Below the pieces are notes generated by a model, which searched no databases, was not told where the DNA came from, and worked only from the letters and a program-made list of their open reading frames with translations. Position numbers and translations under genes: made by a program. A stretch of 64,000 nt of DNA from Scopulibacillus darangshiensis (GTDB lineage Bacteria; Bacillota; Bacilli; Bacillales; Sporolactobacillaceae), in contig NZ_SLXK01000024.1 of assembly GCF_004341035.1 (NCBI RefSeq), positions 1 to 64,000 on the forward strand. The letters are read 5' to 3'. Numbering within the stretch: position 1 is the first letter of the stretch; each line of letters starts with the position of its first letter. Shown in pieces: positions 17,235-25,647 of the stretch.

Positions 17235-18875
17235 ATGCGTTCAGCAGAGCTATTATTAAAATGCTTAGAGAATGAAGGTGTTGAATATATTTTTGGTGTT
17301 CCCGGCGAAGAAAATCTTGATGTGATGGATGCCTTGTTAGAATCCAAAATTAAATTTATTACAACGAGGCATGAAACAGGGGCTGCTTTTATGGCGGGGA
17401 TAATGGGGCGTTTGACCGGGAAACCAGGTGTTTGTTTAGCAACGTTAGGACCCGGTGCGACAAATATGCTCACAGGGGTCGCTGACGGCAATATGGACAG
17501 AACGCCAATTGTAGCGATTACAGGACAGGCTGGTTTGAACAGGTTACATAAGGAATCACATCAGGCCTATGACCTCATTGCCATGTATCATCCAGTAACA
17601 AAATGGAACGCGCGTATTTCCAAGCCTGACACTGTTCCTGAAATTGTGAGGAAAGCCTTTAAAATTGCTACTAATGAAAAACCCGGGGCAACACACATCG
17701 AGTTCCCTGAAGATGTGGCGGGAACCGATGTAAAGGATGGAGGGCCGCTTGAAGTCACTGAATTAAAAGGGGCGCGAGCTTCTGTTAAAAGCCTTAGTGA
17801 AGCAAGGACATTGATAAATAAAGCGAAACATCCGCTGCTTCTTGTAGGAAACGGGGTAACAAGAACTAAAGCCGCTGATGAGCTTGTCGCTTTTGCAGAA
17901 AAAATTCAGGCGCCCGTTACGGAAACATTCATGGGGAAAGGCGCTATTTCCTGGACACATCCGCTTAGTTTGATGACTGTCGGTTTAACTTTCAAGGATT
18001 ATATTACGTGCGGTTTGGAAAAGACGGACCTGCTTATTGCGATCGGCTATGATATGACTGAAATTCCACCCCAACGCTTTAATCCAGAGGGGAAAATTCC
18101 TGTGCTCCACATTGACACCAAGAATGCCGAAGTGGACTCGGCCTATCCGGTTGTCTGTAATGTGGTTGGTGATATCGCGGAAAACCTCACTGAGTTGACG
18201 GAATCAGTCGATAAAAGAAATGAACCCGTTGATTTTACTAAACCGATCCGCAAACAAATTCTAGATGAATTCGACAATTATGAAAAAGATACCAACTTTC
18301 CGCTTAAGCCTCAAAAAGTGGTGTATGATTTAAGGAAGGTCCTTGGGGAAGGTGATATTACATTATCTGATACCGGCGCACACAAAATGTGGATGGCGCG
18401 GATGTATCATTGCTATGAGCCGAATACATGTCTGATTTCTAACGGGCTGGCATCGATGGGAATCTCGGTACCGGGGGCTATTGCTGCAAAAATCGTCCAT
18501 CCTGAAAAACAGGTTGTCGCGGTTGTAGGCGACGGAGCATTCCTGATGCAAGGATGCGCCGAACTTGAGACAGCTGTACGCTTAAAGCTGCCGATTGTCA
18601 TTTTAATCTGGCGGGATAATGCCTACGGATTGATTGAGTGGAAGCAGGAGCTTGAATTTGACCGGTCTTCAAACATTAAATTTGGCAATCCAGATTTTGT
18701 TAAGCTTGCCGAATCGTTTGGTGCAAAAGGCATACGTATAGAAAAGGCGGAGGATTTGCAACATGCCCTCAAAGAGGCAGTAGGTGAGAAGCGGCCGGTT
18801 GTGATCGATTGTCCTGTAGACTATAGCGAAAATGTTAAACTGACAGAGAGATTAAAAAAATTGGATTGTGACTGA
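17235..18875 (+). CDS. Acetolactate synthase-like ThDP enzyme
   Basis: Thiamine-diphosphate enzyme of 546 residues in the acetolactate synthase large-subunit family. The N-terminal domain carries the cofactor-activating Glu in 'FITTRHETGAAFMAG' (about residue 48) and GPGATN; the C-terminal domain carries the GDG...N ThDP/Mg motif ('VVGDGAFLMQGCAELETA ... WRDNAYG', about 430-460). It would join two pyruvates to acetolactate. No small regulatory subunit gene follows and no alsD is present, so it could serve acetoin formation or another ThDP reaction; identity with AlsS is not proven. ATG 17235 with AAAGGGAG. It is followed after 33 bases by a glutamate synthase-like gene on the same strand. Confidence 0.82.
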   Translation: MRSAELLLKCLENEGVEYIFGVPGEENLDVMDALLESKIKFITTRHETGAAFMAGIMGRLTGKPGVCLATLGPGATNMLTGVADGNMDRTPIVAITGQAGLNRLHKESHQAYDLIAMYHPVTKWNARISKPDTVPEIVRKAFKIATNEKPGATHIEFPEDVAGTDVKDGGPLEVTELKGARASVKSLSEARTLINKAKHPLLLVGNGVTRTKAADELVAFAEKIQAPVTETFMGKGAISWTHPLSLMTVGLTFKDYITCGLEKTDLLIAIGYDMTEIPPQRFNPEGKIPVLHIDTKNAEVDSAYPVVCNVVGDIAENLTELTESVDKRNEPVDFTKPIRKQILDEFDNYEKDTNFPLKPQKVVYDLRKVLGEGDITLSDTGAHKMWMARMYHCYEPNTCLISNGLASMGISVPGAIAAKIVHPEKQVVAVVGDGAFLMQGCAELETAVRLKLPIVILIWRDNAYGLIEWKQELEFDRSSNIKFGNPDFVKLAESFGAKGIRIEKAEDLQHALKEAVGEKRPVVIDCPVDYSENVKLTERLKKLDCD

Positions 18876-18908
18876 GGGGTCAACTGAATAGGAGAGGGGA
18901 AATCGGTA

Positions 18909-20501
18909 TTGGGTACAGCAACATGGATTTTATTGGGGATTTTTGTACTTGTACTACTATTGATTGTGATACCTTTGGGATTTTTGTTTTATCTTTATCT
19001 TGTCGATGAAAAGCAGGACCAGCATGCGGTGCTGCGAAATTTCCCGGTGTTAGGGAAGGTAAGATATTTCTTAGAAATGCTTGGCCCGGAAATGAGGCAA
19101 TATTGGTTCGACCATGACAATTCCGGAAAACCTTTTTCAAGGGAAGATTATAAACATATCGTCCTTCCTGCGAAGTATAAAAAAAGCATGGTAGGCTTTG
19201 GATCGAAGCGGGATTTTGATAAACCGGGCTACTACATTCGCAATTCAATGTTTCCGGTGCAAAAAGAGGATCTTCGATCAGATAACGGTCAAATGGTTGA
19301 TTCCAAGTATTATGAAATCAAGGATGAAAACCTTTTTTCAAGAAAAGAGCAGCATTTGGACGGGAAAGTAAAGCCTTGGCTCTTGGCTGATGAGGATGCT
19401 GTTGTCATTGGGGAAAACTGCAAATACCCTTTCACAGCAAAAGGGCTTATCGGCATGTCAGCGATGAGCTATGGTGCCCTTGGTGAGAGAGCGATCACCG
19501 CTTTATCAAAAGGCCTGGGCATGGCAACCGGCGCTTGGATGAACACTGGTGAAGGCGGGCTGTCCGACCACCATCTCTCCGGGGATGTGGATATCATTAT
19601 GCAAATCGGACCGGGCCTATTTGGCGTGCGAACGAAAGATGGCCAGATGGACTGGGATGAGCTTAAACGCAAATCTGAGCTTAAGCAGGTTAAAGCGATA
19701 GAATTGAAGCTCGCACAAGGTGCTAAAGCCCGCGGCGGCCATTTGGACGGCAGCAAGGTGTCGCCTGAGATAGCCATAATTCGTGGTGTTGAAGAATATA
19801 AAACAGTCGACAGCCCAAACCGTTTTAACCAATTTCATGATGTCCCAACAATGGTTGATTTTATTGATAAAATTAGGGATCACACCGGTTTGCCGGTTGG
19901 CATCAAGATGGTTGTCGGTTCAACCGAGGATGTTGATGCACTAGCCAAGTTTATGAAAGAAACCGGAAGAGGCCCGAACTTTATTACCATTGACGGCGGT
20001 GAAGGGGGAAGCGGTGCGACCTATCAAGCATTGGCTGACGGTGTTGGCCTGCCAATCCGCCCTGCAATTATGATTATGAACCAAAAATTAAAGGAATACG
20101 GTGTTCGTGATCAGGTGAAAATTATAGCTTCAGGAAAACTATTTACTCCTGATAAGGTGGCTGTTTTACTTGGTATGGGAGCGGATCTCGTGAACATCGC
20201 CCGCGCCTTTATGATTTCTGTCGGATGTATTATGGCACAAAGGTGTCATACAAACACATGCCCTGTTGGTGTCGCTACGACGGATGAAAAATTGCAAAAG
20301 GCGCTTGTCATCAATGAAAAAGCATATCGTGTTGTCAATTTTGTCGTGACATTACGTGAAGGGCTGTTCAATATGGCGGCCGCTGCAGGGGTAAAATCAC
20401 CTGCTTTATTAGAAGAGAAGCACATTGCCTACAAAGATGATAAAGCAAGAACCTATGGCATGGATGATTTGTATAAGGAACACATGAAGCAAACATCTTA
20501 A
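18909..20501 (+). CDS. yerD: YerD-type FMN-dependent glutamate synthase-like protein
   Basis: A 530-residue protein: N-terminal membrane anchor (about residues 4-32, hydrophobic), then the FMN/Fe-S glutamate synthase central TIM-barrel domain. Visible are the FMN-binding 'LIGMSAMSYGALGERAI', 'IKLAQGAKARGGHL'-like segment with Gly-rich loop, 'ITIDGGEGGSGATY' and a Cys cluster 'GCIMAQRCHTNTCPVGVAT' for the 3Fe-4S cluster. It lacks the N-terminal amidotransferase domain, like B. subtilis YerD (525 residues). TTG start 18909 after AGGAGAGGGG. The physiological electron donor and acceptor are unknown; it need not make glutamate. Confidence 0.88.
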   Translation: MGTATWILLGIFVLVLLLIVIPLGFLFYLYLVDEKQDQHAVLRNFPVLGKVRYFLEMLGPEMRQYWFDHDNSGKPFSREDYKHIVLPAKYKKSMVGFGSKRDFDKPGYYIRNSMFPVQKEDLRSDNGQMVDSKYYEIKDENLFSRKEQHLDGKVKPWLLADEDAVVIGENCKYPFTAKGLIGMSAMSYGALGERAITALSKGLGMATGAWMNTGEGGLSDHHLSGDVDIIMQIGPGLFGVRTKDGQMDWDELKRKSELKQVKAIELKLAQGAKARGGHLDGSKVSPEIAIIRGVEEYKTVDSPNRFNQFHDVPTMVDFIDKIRDHTGLPVGIKMVVGSTEDVDALAKFMKETGRGPNFITIDGGEGGSGATYQALADGVGLPIRPAIMIMNQKLKEYGVRDQVKIIASGKLFTPDKVAVLLGMGADLVNIARAFMISVGCIMAQRCHTNTCPVGVATTDEKLQKALVINEKAYRVVNFVVTLREGLFNMAAAAGVKSPALLEEKHIAYKDDKARTYGMDDLYKEHMKQTS

Positions 20502-20502
20502 A

Positions 20503-20540
20503 AAATAGGGGTCTGACCCCATGGGGTCAGACCCCTATTT
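20503..20540 (+). terminator. Terminator, full copy of the AGGGGTCTGACCCC palindrome
   Basis: Perfect 18-base inverted repeat (AAATAGGGGTCTGACCCC with a two-base loop) directly after yerD. Same core as at 3476-3505. Confidence 0.85.
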
Positions 20541-20544
20541 CTCA

Positions 20545-20648
20545 AAAGACGTAACATCCTGTTACAACGCCAGTACTAGCACGTCCTGTGCGTCGCAACT
20601 ACGCCTCTGTCTTCACCAAAGGCTCGCCAATCGGCGAGTTTTCTTTAT
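20545..20648 (+). repeat. Dispersed intergenic repeat R, copy 1
   Basis: About 104 bases, nearly identical to 27232-27347 and partly to 28144-28194. It contains the palindrome GTAACA-TCC-TGTTAC, a GCAC-GTCCT-GTGC stem, and ends in CTCGCC-AATC-GGCGAG followed by TTTTCTTT, a terminator shape. It lies between yerD and the pfeT stop codon. Confidence 0.85.
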
Positions 20649-22567
20649 TATCCCCTCAACAGTCTCAACCCATTTAATATTACTAAGATTGTGCTGCCTT
20701 CATGGCCGATGACGCCGACAGGAAGGGAGAGCACTTGCAGGAAGTTACTGGCGATGAGAAGAAGGATCATCCCCATGGCAAAGATAATGTTTTGCTTGAC
20801 TATTTTGTTCATCTTTCTCGATAAACGGACAGTATCAGCAATCTTAACTAAATCATTTTTGACCAGAACAATATCGGCTGTTTCCAATGCCGCATCCGTT
20901 CCGCCGCCCATGGCAATGCCGACTGTAGCTTCAGCTAGGGCAGGGGTGTCATTTATTCCGTCGCCGATCATTGCGACGGAACCATACTCCCTTTTTAATT
21001 GCTTAATTTCAGTTGCTTTGTTTTCAGGAAGGCAATTGGCAACAGTTCTGGATACCCCGGATTCTGCAGCAATGACCTGAGCTGTTTCTTCATTATCGCC
21101 TGTCAGTATAATCGTTTTGATGCCGAAATGGTGAAGGGCGTCCACCGCTTTATTTGTCATCGCACGAATCTGGTCCTTAAGAAGAAGACAACCAATCACA
21201 CCCTCGGTATTCTCAATAAACACAAAAGTATGACTCTCCATCTTGATGCCTTGTTTGTTAAGAAAACTGTTAGCCGCAGCCTCATCGACAAACCCTATTT
21301 TTCCAATTTTATAATTAACATTATCAATTCTGCCGCTTACACCAAACCCGGGCTTTGTCTTAACATTCGAAGCCAATGGCCAATCCCCAATGGATTTCTG
21401 CTTGGCATACGCAATGATAGCCTCACTCAGTGGGTGTGTCGCGTCGTGCTCAATGGCGGCGATATGGGATAACAATGTGCTGTCAGTAAGTGAACTGTTA
21501 TTTATAAAAGAGGCGACTTCTGGCTTTCCTTTTGTAAGTGTTCCGGTTTTGTCAAAGGCAATCGATTTAATCCCGGCAAGCTGTTCTAAGTGGACGCCTC
21601 CTTTCACGAGAATGCCTTGGCGGGCGCCAAAAGCAATTGCTGAGAGGACTGCAGGCATGGTGGACGCTACGAGCGCGCAAGGTGACGCGACAACTAGCAG
21701 GACCATCGCCCTGTAAATGGTTTCACTCCACGTCCAACTGAATAGAAATGGCGGGAGAATAATCATTAGAGCCACAACAGTCAAAACGGTTTTAACATAT
21801 TTCCCCTCAAATTTTTCGATAAAAACTTGTGACGGGGCTTTTTCACTTTGAGCGTTTTGGACAAGTATTAGGATTTTGCTAAATAGAGAATCGTTGCTTG
21901 TTTTAGTAACCTTTACCTTCAAACTGCCGTCAATGTTCACAGTGCCGGCTAGAACAGAGGCGTTCACACTTTTAAGAATCGGCATGGATTCACCGGTCAT
22001 TGCCGATTCGTCAACAGAAGTTTCGCCGTTAAGGATTATTCCATCAGCAGGAATCCTTTCACCAGGTTTAATACGAATAACGTCACCGATGTTAAGCCGT
22101 TCAACATCAATAACCTGTTCTTTATCATTTGTAATGCGCCGTGCTGTCTCCGGCCGGAGGTCCATAAGAGAAGAAATAGCGTTGGAACTTTTGGCCATTG
22201 AATAAGTTTCTAAGGCACCGCTTAATGCAAAAATGAAAATGAGCACAGCCCCTTCCAGCCAATGGTTAATAGCGGCAGCTCCTATTGCGGCCAAGATCAT
22301 CAGCAGTTCGACATTTAGATCTCGGTGTCTTACTGTTTCCTCAATACCTTCCTTGGCCTTTGCGTAACCGCCAATAAGATAGGCCAAAAGGAAAAGATAC
22401 CAAGGTGTTTGGGGCAGTATATGACTTATAGCCCAGCCAATAAGAATGAGAAGTCCAGCCACGAGGGCAGCGGTCAATTCGCCATGTTTTTTTACGTTTT
22501 GAAAAAGGGGTTTCTGAGGTTTTGCCATGTGATGTGATAATCCGATATCCGCCAATGAAATCACCAT
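20648..22567 (-). CDS. pfeT: P1B4-type metal efflux ATPase, PfeT/ZosA-like
   Basis: Heavy-metal P-type ATPase, about 639 residues, without an N-terminal metal-binding domain. Motifs: TGES actuator loop, DKTGTLTKG phosphorylation site, GDGINDTPAL hinge, SPC (VVASPCALVAST) in the transport helix and HEGST near the C-terminus. SPC plus HEGxT mark the P1B4 group; B. subtilis PfeT (ZosA, YkvW) exports Fe(II) and belongs to the PerR regulon. A PerR-like box (22728-22742) lies at this gene's promoter, in agreement. The longest frame begins at 22630; ATG 22567 or TTG 22555 after GGATGGTGAT seem likelier, and the start is uncertain. The last codon touches repeat R. Confidence 0.88.
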   Translation of the reverse strand: MVISLADIGLSHHMAKPQKPLFQNVKKHGELTAALVAGLLILIGWAISHILPQTPWYLFLLAYLIGGYAKAKEGIEETVRHRDLNVELLMILAAIGAAAINHWLEGAVLIFIFALSGALETYSMAKSSNAISSLMDLRPETARRITNDKEQVIDVERLNIGDVIRIKPGERIPADGIILNGETSVDESAMTGESMPILKSVNASVLAGTVNIDGSLKVKVTKTSNDSLFSKILILVQNAQSEKAPSQVFIEKFEGKYVKTVLTVVALMIILPPFLFSWTWSETIYRAMVLLVVASPCALVASTMPAVLSAIAFGARQGILVKGGVHLEQLAGIKSIAFDKTGTLTKGKPEVASFINNSSLTDSTLLSHIAAIEHDATHPLSEAIIAYAKQKSIGDWPLASNVKTKPGFGVSGRIDNVNYKIGKIGFVDEAAANSFLNKQGIKMESHTFVFIENTEGVIGCLLLKDQIRAMTNKAVDALHHFGIKTIILTGDNEETAQVIAAESGVSRTVANCLPENKATEIKQLKREYGSVAMIGDGINDTPALAEATVGIAMGGGTDAALETADIVLVKNDLVKIADTVRLSRKMNKIVKQNIIFAMGMILLLIASNFLQVLSLPVGVIGHEGSTILVILNGLRLLRG

Positions 22568-22684
22568 CCTTTTAAAAATAATTGAAATAACATGTTTTTT
22601 GCTGACATACATTTTTAAAGAATGTCCCAAAGTTACTTCTAATTGAGAAAGAAAATCATCTTCATTACCCTAAAAAGTACGAAG

Positions 22685-22707
22685 GCTGCCGCTTCAGGAG
22701 CGGCAGC
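22685..22707. promoter_or_regulatory. Perfect hairpin in the pfeT leader
   Basis: GCTGCCGCT-TCAGG-AGCGGCAGC, nine base pairs, between the PerR box and the start of pfeT. On the minus strand an imperfect T run follows about seven bases later, so it could attenuate pfeT; it could also insulate it from the divergent VanZ gene. Confidence 0.6.
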
Positions 22708-22727
22708 ACAACGTTTTTACATTTTAA

Positions 22728-22742
22728 TTATAATAATTATTA
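22728..22742. promoter_or_regulatory. PerR-like operator of pfeT
   Basis: TTATAATAATTATTA matches the PerR consensus TTATAATnATTATAA at all defined positions but one. It sits just downstream of the predicted pfeT -10 box, where a repressor would block initiation or early elongation. Confidence 0.8.
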
Positions 22743-22757
22743 TATTTTATTATTTAC

Positions 22758-22785
22758 ATTCTAACATAGTGACGACTATTGTAAA
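22758..22785 (-). promoter_or_regulatory. Sigma-A promoter of pfeT
   Basis: On the minus strand TTTACA (22785-22780) and TAGAAT (22763-22758) with 16-base spacing; the PerR-like box begins about 15 bases further down. Confidence 0.6.
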
Positions 22786-22867
22786 GGAAAATTAATTTTA
22801 TCCGGGTAGATAGAATTGCTTCTCATCCCTTATAATTAAGAGACCACACTCGGAAGGGTGTTTTGTT

Positions 22868-23329
22868 ATGCCAGAAGTTGTGAGAAAAAGGGTAAAAAGA
22901 TTTTGTACAGGCATGTTCGTTACCTATTTAACAATATTGATTTATGTAACGTTATTTACATACAACTACTATGTCTATGGACGTTCCTTCAATTTAGTGT
23001 TTTTTGACAGCATCAAATTAATGCTGAACAGCGGCAACCCTTGGCTGTTTATCAAAAATGTTCTGGGAAATGTCATTCTATTTATGCCTTTCGGTTTCTT
23101 ATTGCCCCTTGTATATCGTAAGCTAAGAACATTCACAACGTGCCTCGTTCTTTCATTTATCATGAGTCTATCCATCGAAATAAGCCAATACGTTTTCGCA
23201 AAAAGGATTTTTGACATTGATGATATTTTTTTAAATACATTTGGGGCAATTCTGGGTTGGATTGTTTTTAAATTGCTCTACATTTTGATGAATCTTATTT
23301 TTAACAGCCATAAGAAAACCTCTGGATAG
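22868..23329 (+). CDS. VanZ-family membrane protein
   Basis: A 153-residue membrane protein with four predicted helices and the VanZ hallmark 'GNVILFMPFGFLLPLVY' (about residues 59-75), 'SIEISQYVF' and 'DIDDIFLNTFGAILGW' (about 116-135). VanZ gives low-level teicoplanin resistance in enterococci, but the general role of the family is unknown and there is no resistance cluster here. ATG 22868 after GGAAGGGTG. It is transcribed away from pfeT and its stop codon lies in the loop of the terminator at 23315-23342. Confidence 0.85.
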   Translation: MPEVVRKRVKRFCTGMFVTYLTILIYVTLFTYNYYVYGRSFNLVFFDSIKLMLNSGNPWLFIKNVLGNVILFMPFGFLLPLVYRKLRTFTTCLVLSFIMSLSIEISQYVFAKRIFDIDDIFLNTFGAILGWIVFKLLYILMNLIFNSHKKTSG

Positions 23330-23342
23330 CTCCGGAGGTTTT
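23315..23342. terminator. Bidirectional terminator of vanZ-like and thioredoxin-like genes
   Basis: AAAACCTC and GAGGTTTT arms with further GG/CC pairs; T run on the plus side and A run on the minus-strand template. The vanZ-like stop TAG (23327-23329) is in the loop. Confidence 0.85.
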
Positions 23343-23355
23343 GGTTTTTCTTTAT

Positions 23356-23802
23356 TTAGTTAGCTTTCCCCAACACCCGGTTGACACGTTTGGTCAACAT
23401 TTTCATTCCGCCGCCGCCGGCTTGGAAGTGGCGGAGCTTGCCTTCTTCATCAAACACGTAGTAGGCAGGTACATATTGATTATCAAAAGCATCAGTCAGT
23501 TTATGTTGATTATCAACATAAATAGGTTGGGTAATCCCATGCTCTTCCGCAACTTCTTTAATTTGATCGATATTCAAATCCTTTTCCGAACGAGGCATAT
23601 GAACAGCGACCACATTTAGTTCATCTTTGTAGTTATCGCGAAATTCATTAACATTTGGCATAGCCTCTTTGCAAAGCTGGCAGCTTACCGACCAAAAGTG
23701 GATAAGCGTCGGTTTATTTCCAATCAGGTCACTTTTTTCAACCTCGCCATTAAGCCAAGCTGCAGCACCTTCTAATTCGGGCATTTCGTCTCGTAAACGC
23801 AT
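23356..23802 (-). CDS. TlpA/ResA-like thiol-disulfide oxidoreductase
   Basis: Thioredoxin-fold protein of 148 residues with the active site WSVSCQLCKEAMP (Cys-Gln-Leu-Cys, about residue 42) and the cis-Pro segment 'YVPAYYVFDEEGK' near residue 115. No signal peptide or membrane anchor is visible, so it is probably cytoplasmic, unlike StoA and ResA. An in-frame GTG lies at 23811; ATG 23802 is eight bases from AAGGAG and is preferred. A near-perfect PerR box and a strong promoter lie upstream, so it should be induced by peroxide or low iron/manganese and act in thiol repair. In B. subtilis a thioredoxin-like gene (stoA) also neighbours zosA/pfeT. Confidence 0.85.
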   Translation of the reverse strand: MRLRDEMPELEGAAAWLNGEVEKSDLIGNKPTLIHFWSVSCQLCKEAMPNVNEFRDNYKDELNVVAVHMPRSEKDLNIDQIKEVAEEHGITQPIYVDNQHKLTDAFDNQYVPAYYVFDEEGKLRHFQAGGGGMKMLTKRVNRVLGKAN

Positions 23803-23834
23803 CTCATTCACTCCTTCAAATGATTACTATTTAA

Positions 23835-23849
23835 TTATAATAATTATTA
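23835..23849. promoter_or_regulatory. PerR-like operator of the thioredoxin-like gene
   Basis: TTATAATAATTATTA, identical to the box at pfeT, one mismatch to the PerR consensus. It covers about +4 to +18 relative to the predicted start site. Confidence 0.8.
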
Positions 23850-23859
23850 CCTAATTAAT

Positions 23860-23889
23860 ATTATAATGGGCTTCTAAAGTTAAAGTCAA
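23860..23889 (-). promoter_or_regulatory. Sigma-A promoter of the thioredoxin-like gene
   Basis: On the minus strand TTGACT (23889-23884), an 18-base spacer and TATAAT (23865-23860), a near-consensus promoter. Confidence 0.75.
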
Positions 23890-23893
23890 TGAA

Positions 23894-25078
23894 TCACACT
23901 TTATTTGTTTGGGCTGCTTTAACGGAGCCCTTATGGAAAAGACAGCTAAGAAAAACAGCAAACATGACGGCGGCAATCCCGTAAAAGAAACCGCCGGCAG
24001 GCAATGATTTGATAAGCCAGCCGCCAATTAACGGCCCGATCATGCTTCCGACACTAAAACTCATCCCTGCTAATATATTCCCGAGGGACAGCAAAGTGTT
24101 GGGCAGCAGATCGCTGACATAGGTCATCCCCATTGAATAGATCGATCCAATGACCATGCCGGCGATTAGGAATGTAAGCAATAAGCCATGAAAGTAATTA
24201 AAGGTAATAGAAGCACCGATAAATGATAGTGTCCCTAAAAAGGACATAATTAATATCACACGTTTTCTGCCAAATTTGTCGCTTAGCATGCCGAGCGGAA
24301 TCTGAGTGATAAGTCCCCCTAACACAAAGGTTGGCAACAAGGCAGATATGGCATCAATATCATAACCATTTCTTAATGCCAAAACAGGAAAGTTTCCGTT
24401 AAGCGTTGCTTCAAGAAATCCATAAGCGAATGTGGCAACGAGGCCAGCCCAACCCAATATCAAGACTTTTTTGTAACGTGATAGGGATCCGGTGTCATAA
24501 CCGGATTCGGTTGTATAGATTTCGGGATAATCATTTTTCAAAAACCACATGCATAGCCAAAAGATAAGACAACCGCTCCCCGCTGTTATAAAGGGGAAGA
24601 AAAGACCAAAATCAAGCAGCCGGGCGAGTATCGGACCAATAGCAAATCCGAGGCTGAAGGCAAGACCGTAAAAAGCGATATTTCTCCCCTTTTTCTCAGG
24701 TTTACTTGTTACGGTGATCCATACTTGTGCGGCAAAATGGAGCATATTGTCACCTATGCCCACAATTAACCGCAGAGCAAACCAAAACCAAAAGCTTTCC
24801 CAAACCGGAAATAAGAAAATTGAAACCATTACAAGGGCCAAACCGATAATAAGCATCGGTTTATAGCCGAATTTGTATGTCGGTTTTTCAATAAATGGTG
24901 AAGCAATTAAAACACCTATGTACAAAGCCGAAGCGTTTAAGCCATTCAATGCTGAAGCTGTGCCGCTGTTTTCAAGTAAAATAGAGATCAGCGGAAGCAG
25001 CATCCCTTGGGAAGCTCCGGATATGAAGACGGCACCGATTAATATTGAAAATCGAAAGGAATGATAAGAAAATCGCAT
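23894..25078 (-). CDS. MFS transporter, YfkF-like
   Basis: Major facilitator superfamily permease of about 394 residues with twelve predicted helices. The family loop motif between helices 2-3 is replaced by 'ASPFIEKPTYKFGYKPM', and 'GMLSDKFGRKRVILI' (the classical G-x3-D-x-GRK-R loop) occurs between helices 8 and 9. The frame opens at 25147, but ATG 25078 starts the first helix and follows GAAAGGA. Drug or small-molecule export is likely but no substrate can be assigned. Nearby yfkD- and yfkH-like genes suggest it is the yfkF equivalent; that link is inference. Confidence 0.8.
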   Translation of the reverse strand: MRFSYHSFRFSILIGAVFISGASQGMLLPLISILLENSGTASALNGLNASALYIGVLIASPFIEKPTYKFGYKPMLIIGLALVMVSIFLFPVWESFWFWFALRLIVGIGDNMLHFAAQVWITVTSKPEKKGRNIAFYGLAFSLGFAIGPILARLLDFGLFFPFITAGSGCLIFWLCMWFLKNDYPEIYTTESGYDTGSLSRYKKVLILGWAGLVATFAYGFLEATLNGNFPVLALRNGYDIDAISALLPTFVLGGLITQIPLGMLSDKFGRKRVILIMSFLGTLSFIGASITFNYFHGLLLTFLIAGMVIGSIYSMGMTYVSDLLPNTLLSLGNILAGMSFSVGSMIGPLIGGWLIKSLPAGGFFYGIAAVMFAVFLSCLFHKGSVKAAQTNKV

Positions 25079-25238
25079 GGGAAGTGAAGTCCTTTCTCCG
25101 TAAACGCAGAATAACACCATTATACAAGGACGTGGAAAAAATATCATGTCACGTGTTTAAAGGTCGGACTTCGTGACACACACTGGGGAATTCGCTATGA
25201 TAAAAATAAGAATTCAATAAAGGGGTTGACAGTAGACC

Positions 25239-25616
25239 ATGAACTTTAAAATGACGGAGAATGGTTATCAAACGACAACGAATTACGGGACATTAGATAT
25301 TTCCTCTGACGATCTGTACGGTTTTAGACCCTTCCAGCTGATGGTGTCATCGCTTGCTGTTTGCAGCGGGACAGTAATGAAAAAGATCTTTATAAAAAAA
25401 AGGCTTAATGTTGAAGACATTCATATTGAAGCGGAAGTAACAAGGAACCCTGAAAAAGCCGATCGGATCGAAAAGGTCCATCTCCTTTTTAAAATAAAGG
25501 GGGAGAACCTCGAAGGGAAAATGGATAAAATTATGGAGCTGACCGCCAAGAATTGCTCAATGGTCCAATCTGTTATCGGCAGTATTGATGTCACAGAATC
25601 CTATGAGCTTGTTTAG
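25239..25616 (+). CDS. OsmC-family protein
   Basis: A 125-residue OsmC/Ohr-fold protein. The two family cysteines are in 'SSLAVCSGTVMKK' (about residue 46) and 'AKNCSMVQSV' (about residue 107), as needed for thiol-dependent hydroperoxide reduction. It lacks features that would separate Ohr from other OsmC groups. It lies close to two genes with PerR boxes, but no PerR box is seen before it. ATG 25239, with a weak AAAGGGG site upstream. Confidence 0.85.
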   Translation: MNFKMTENGYQTTTNYGTLDISSDDLYGFRPFQLMVSSLAVCSGTVMKKIFIKKRLNVEDIHIEAEVTRNPEKADRIEKVHLLFKIKGENLEGKMDKIMELTAKNCSMVQSVIGSIDVTESYELV

Positions 25617-25647
25617 GGGGGCAGACCTCAAATAAAGGAGGGTGTAC

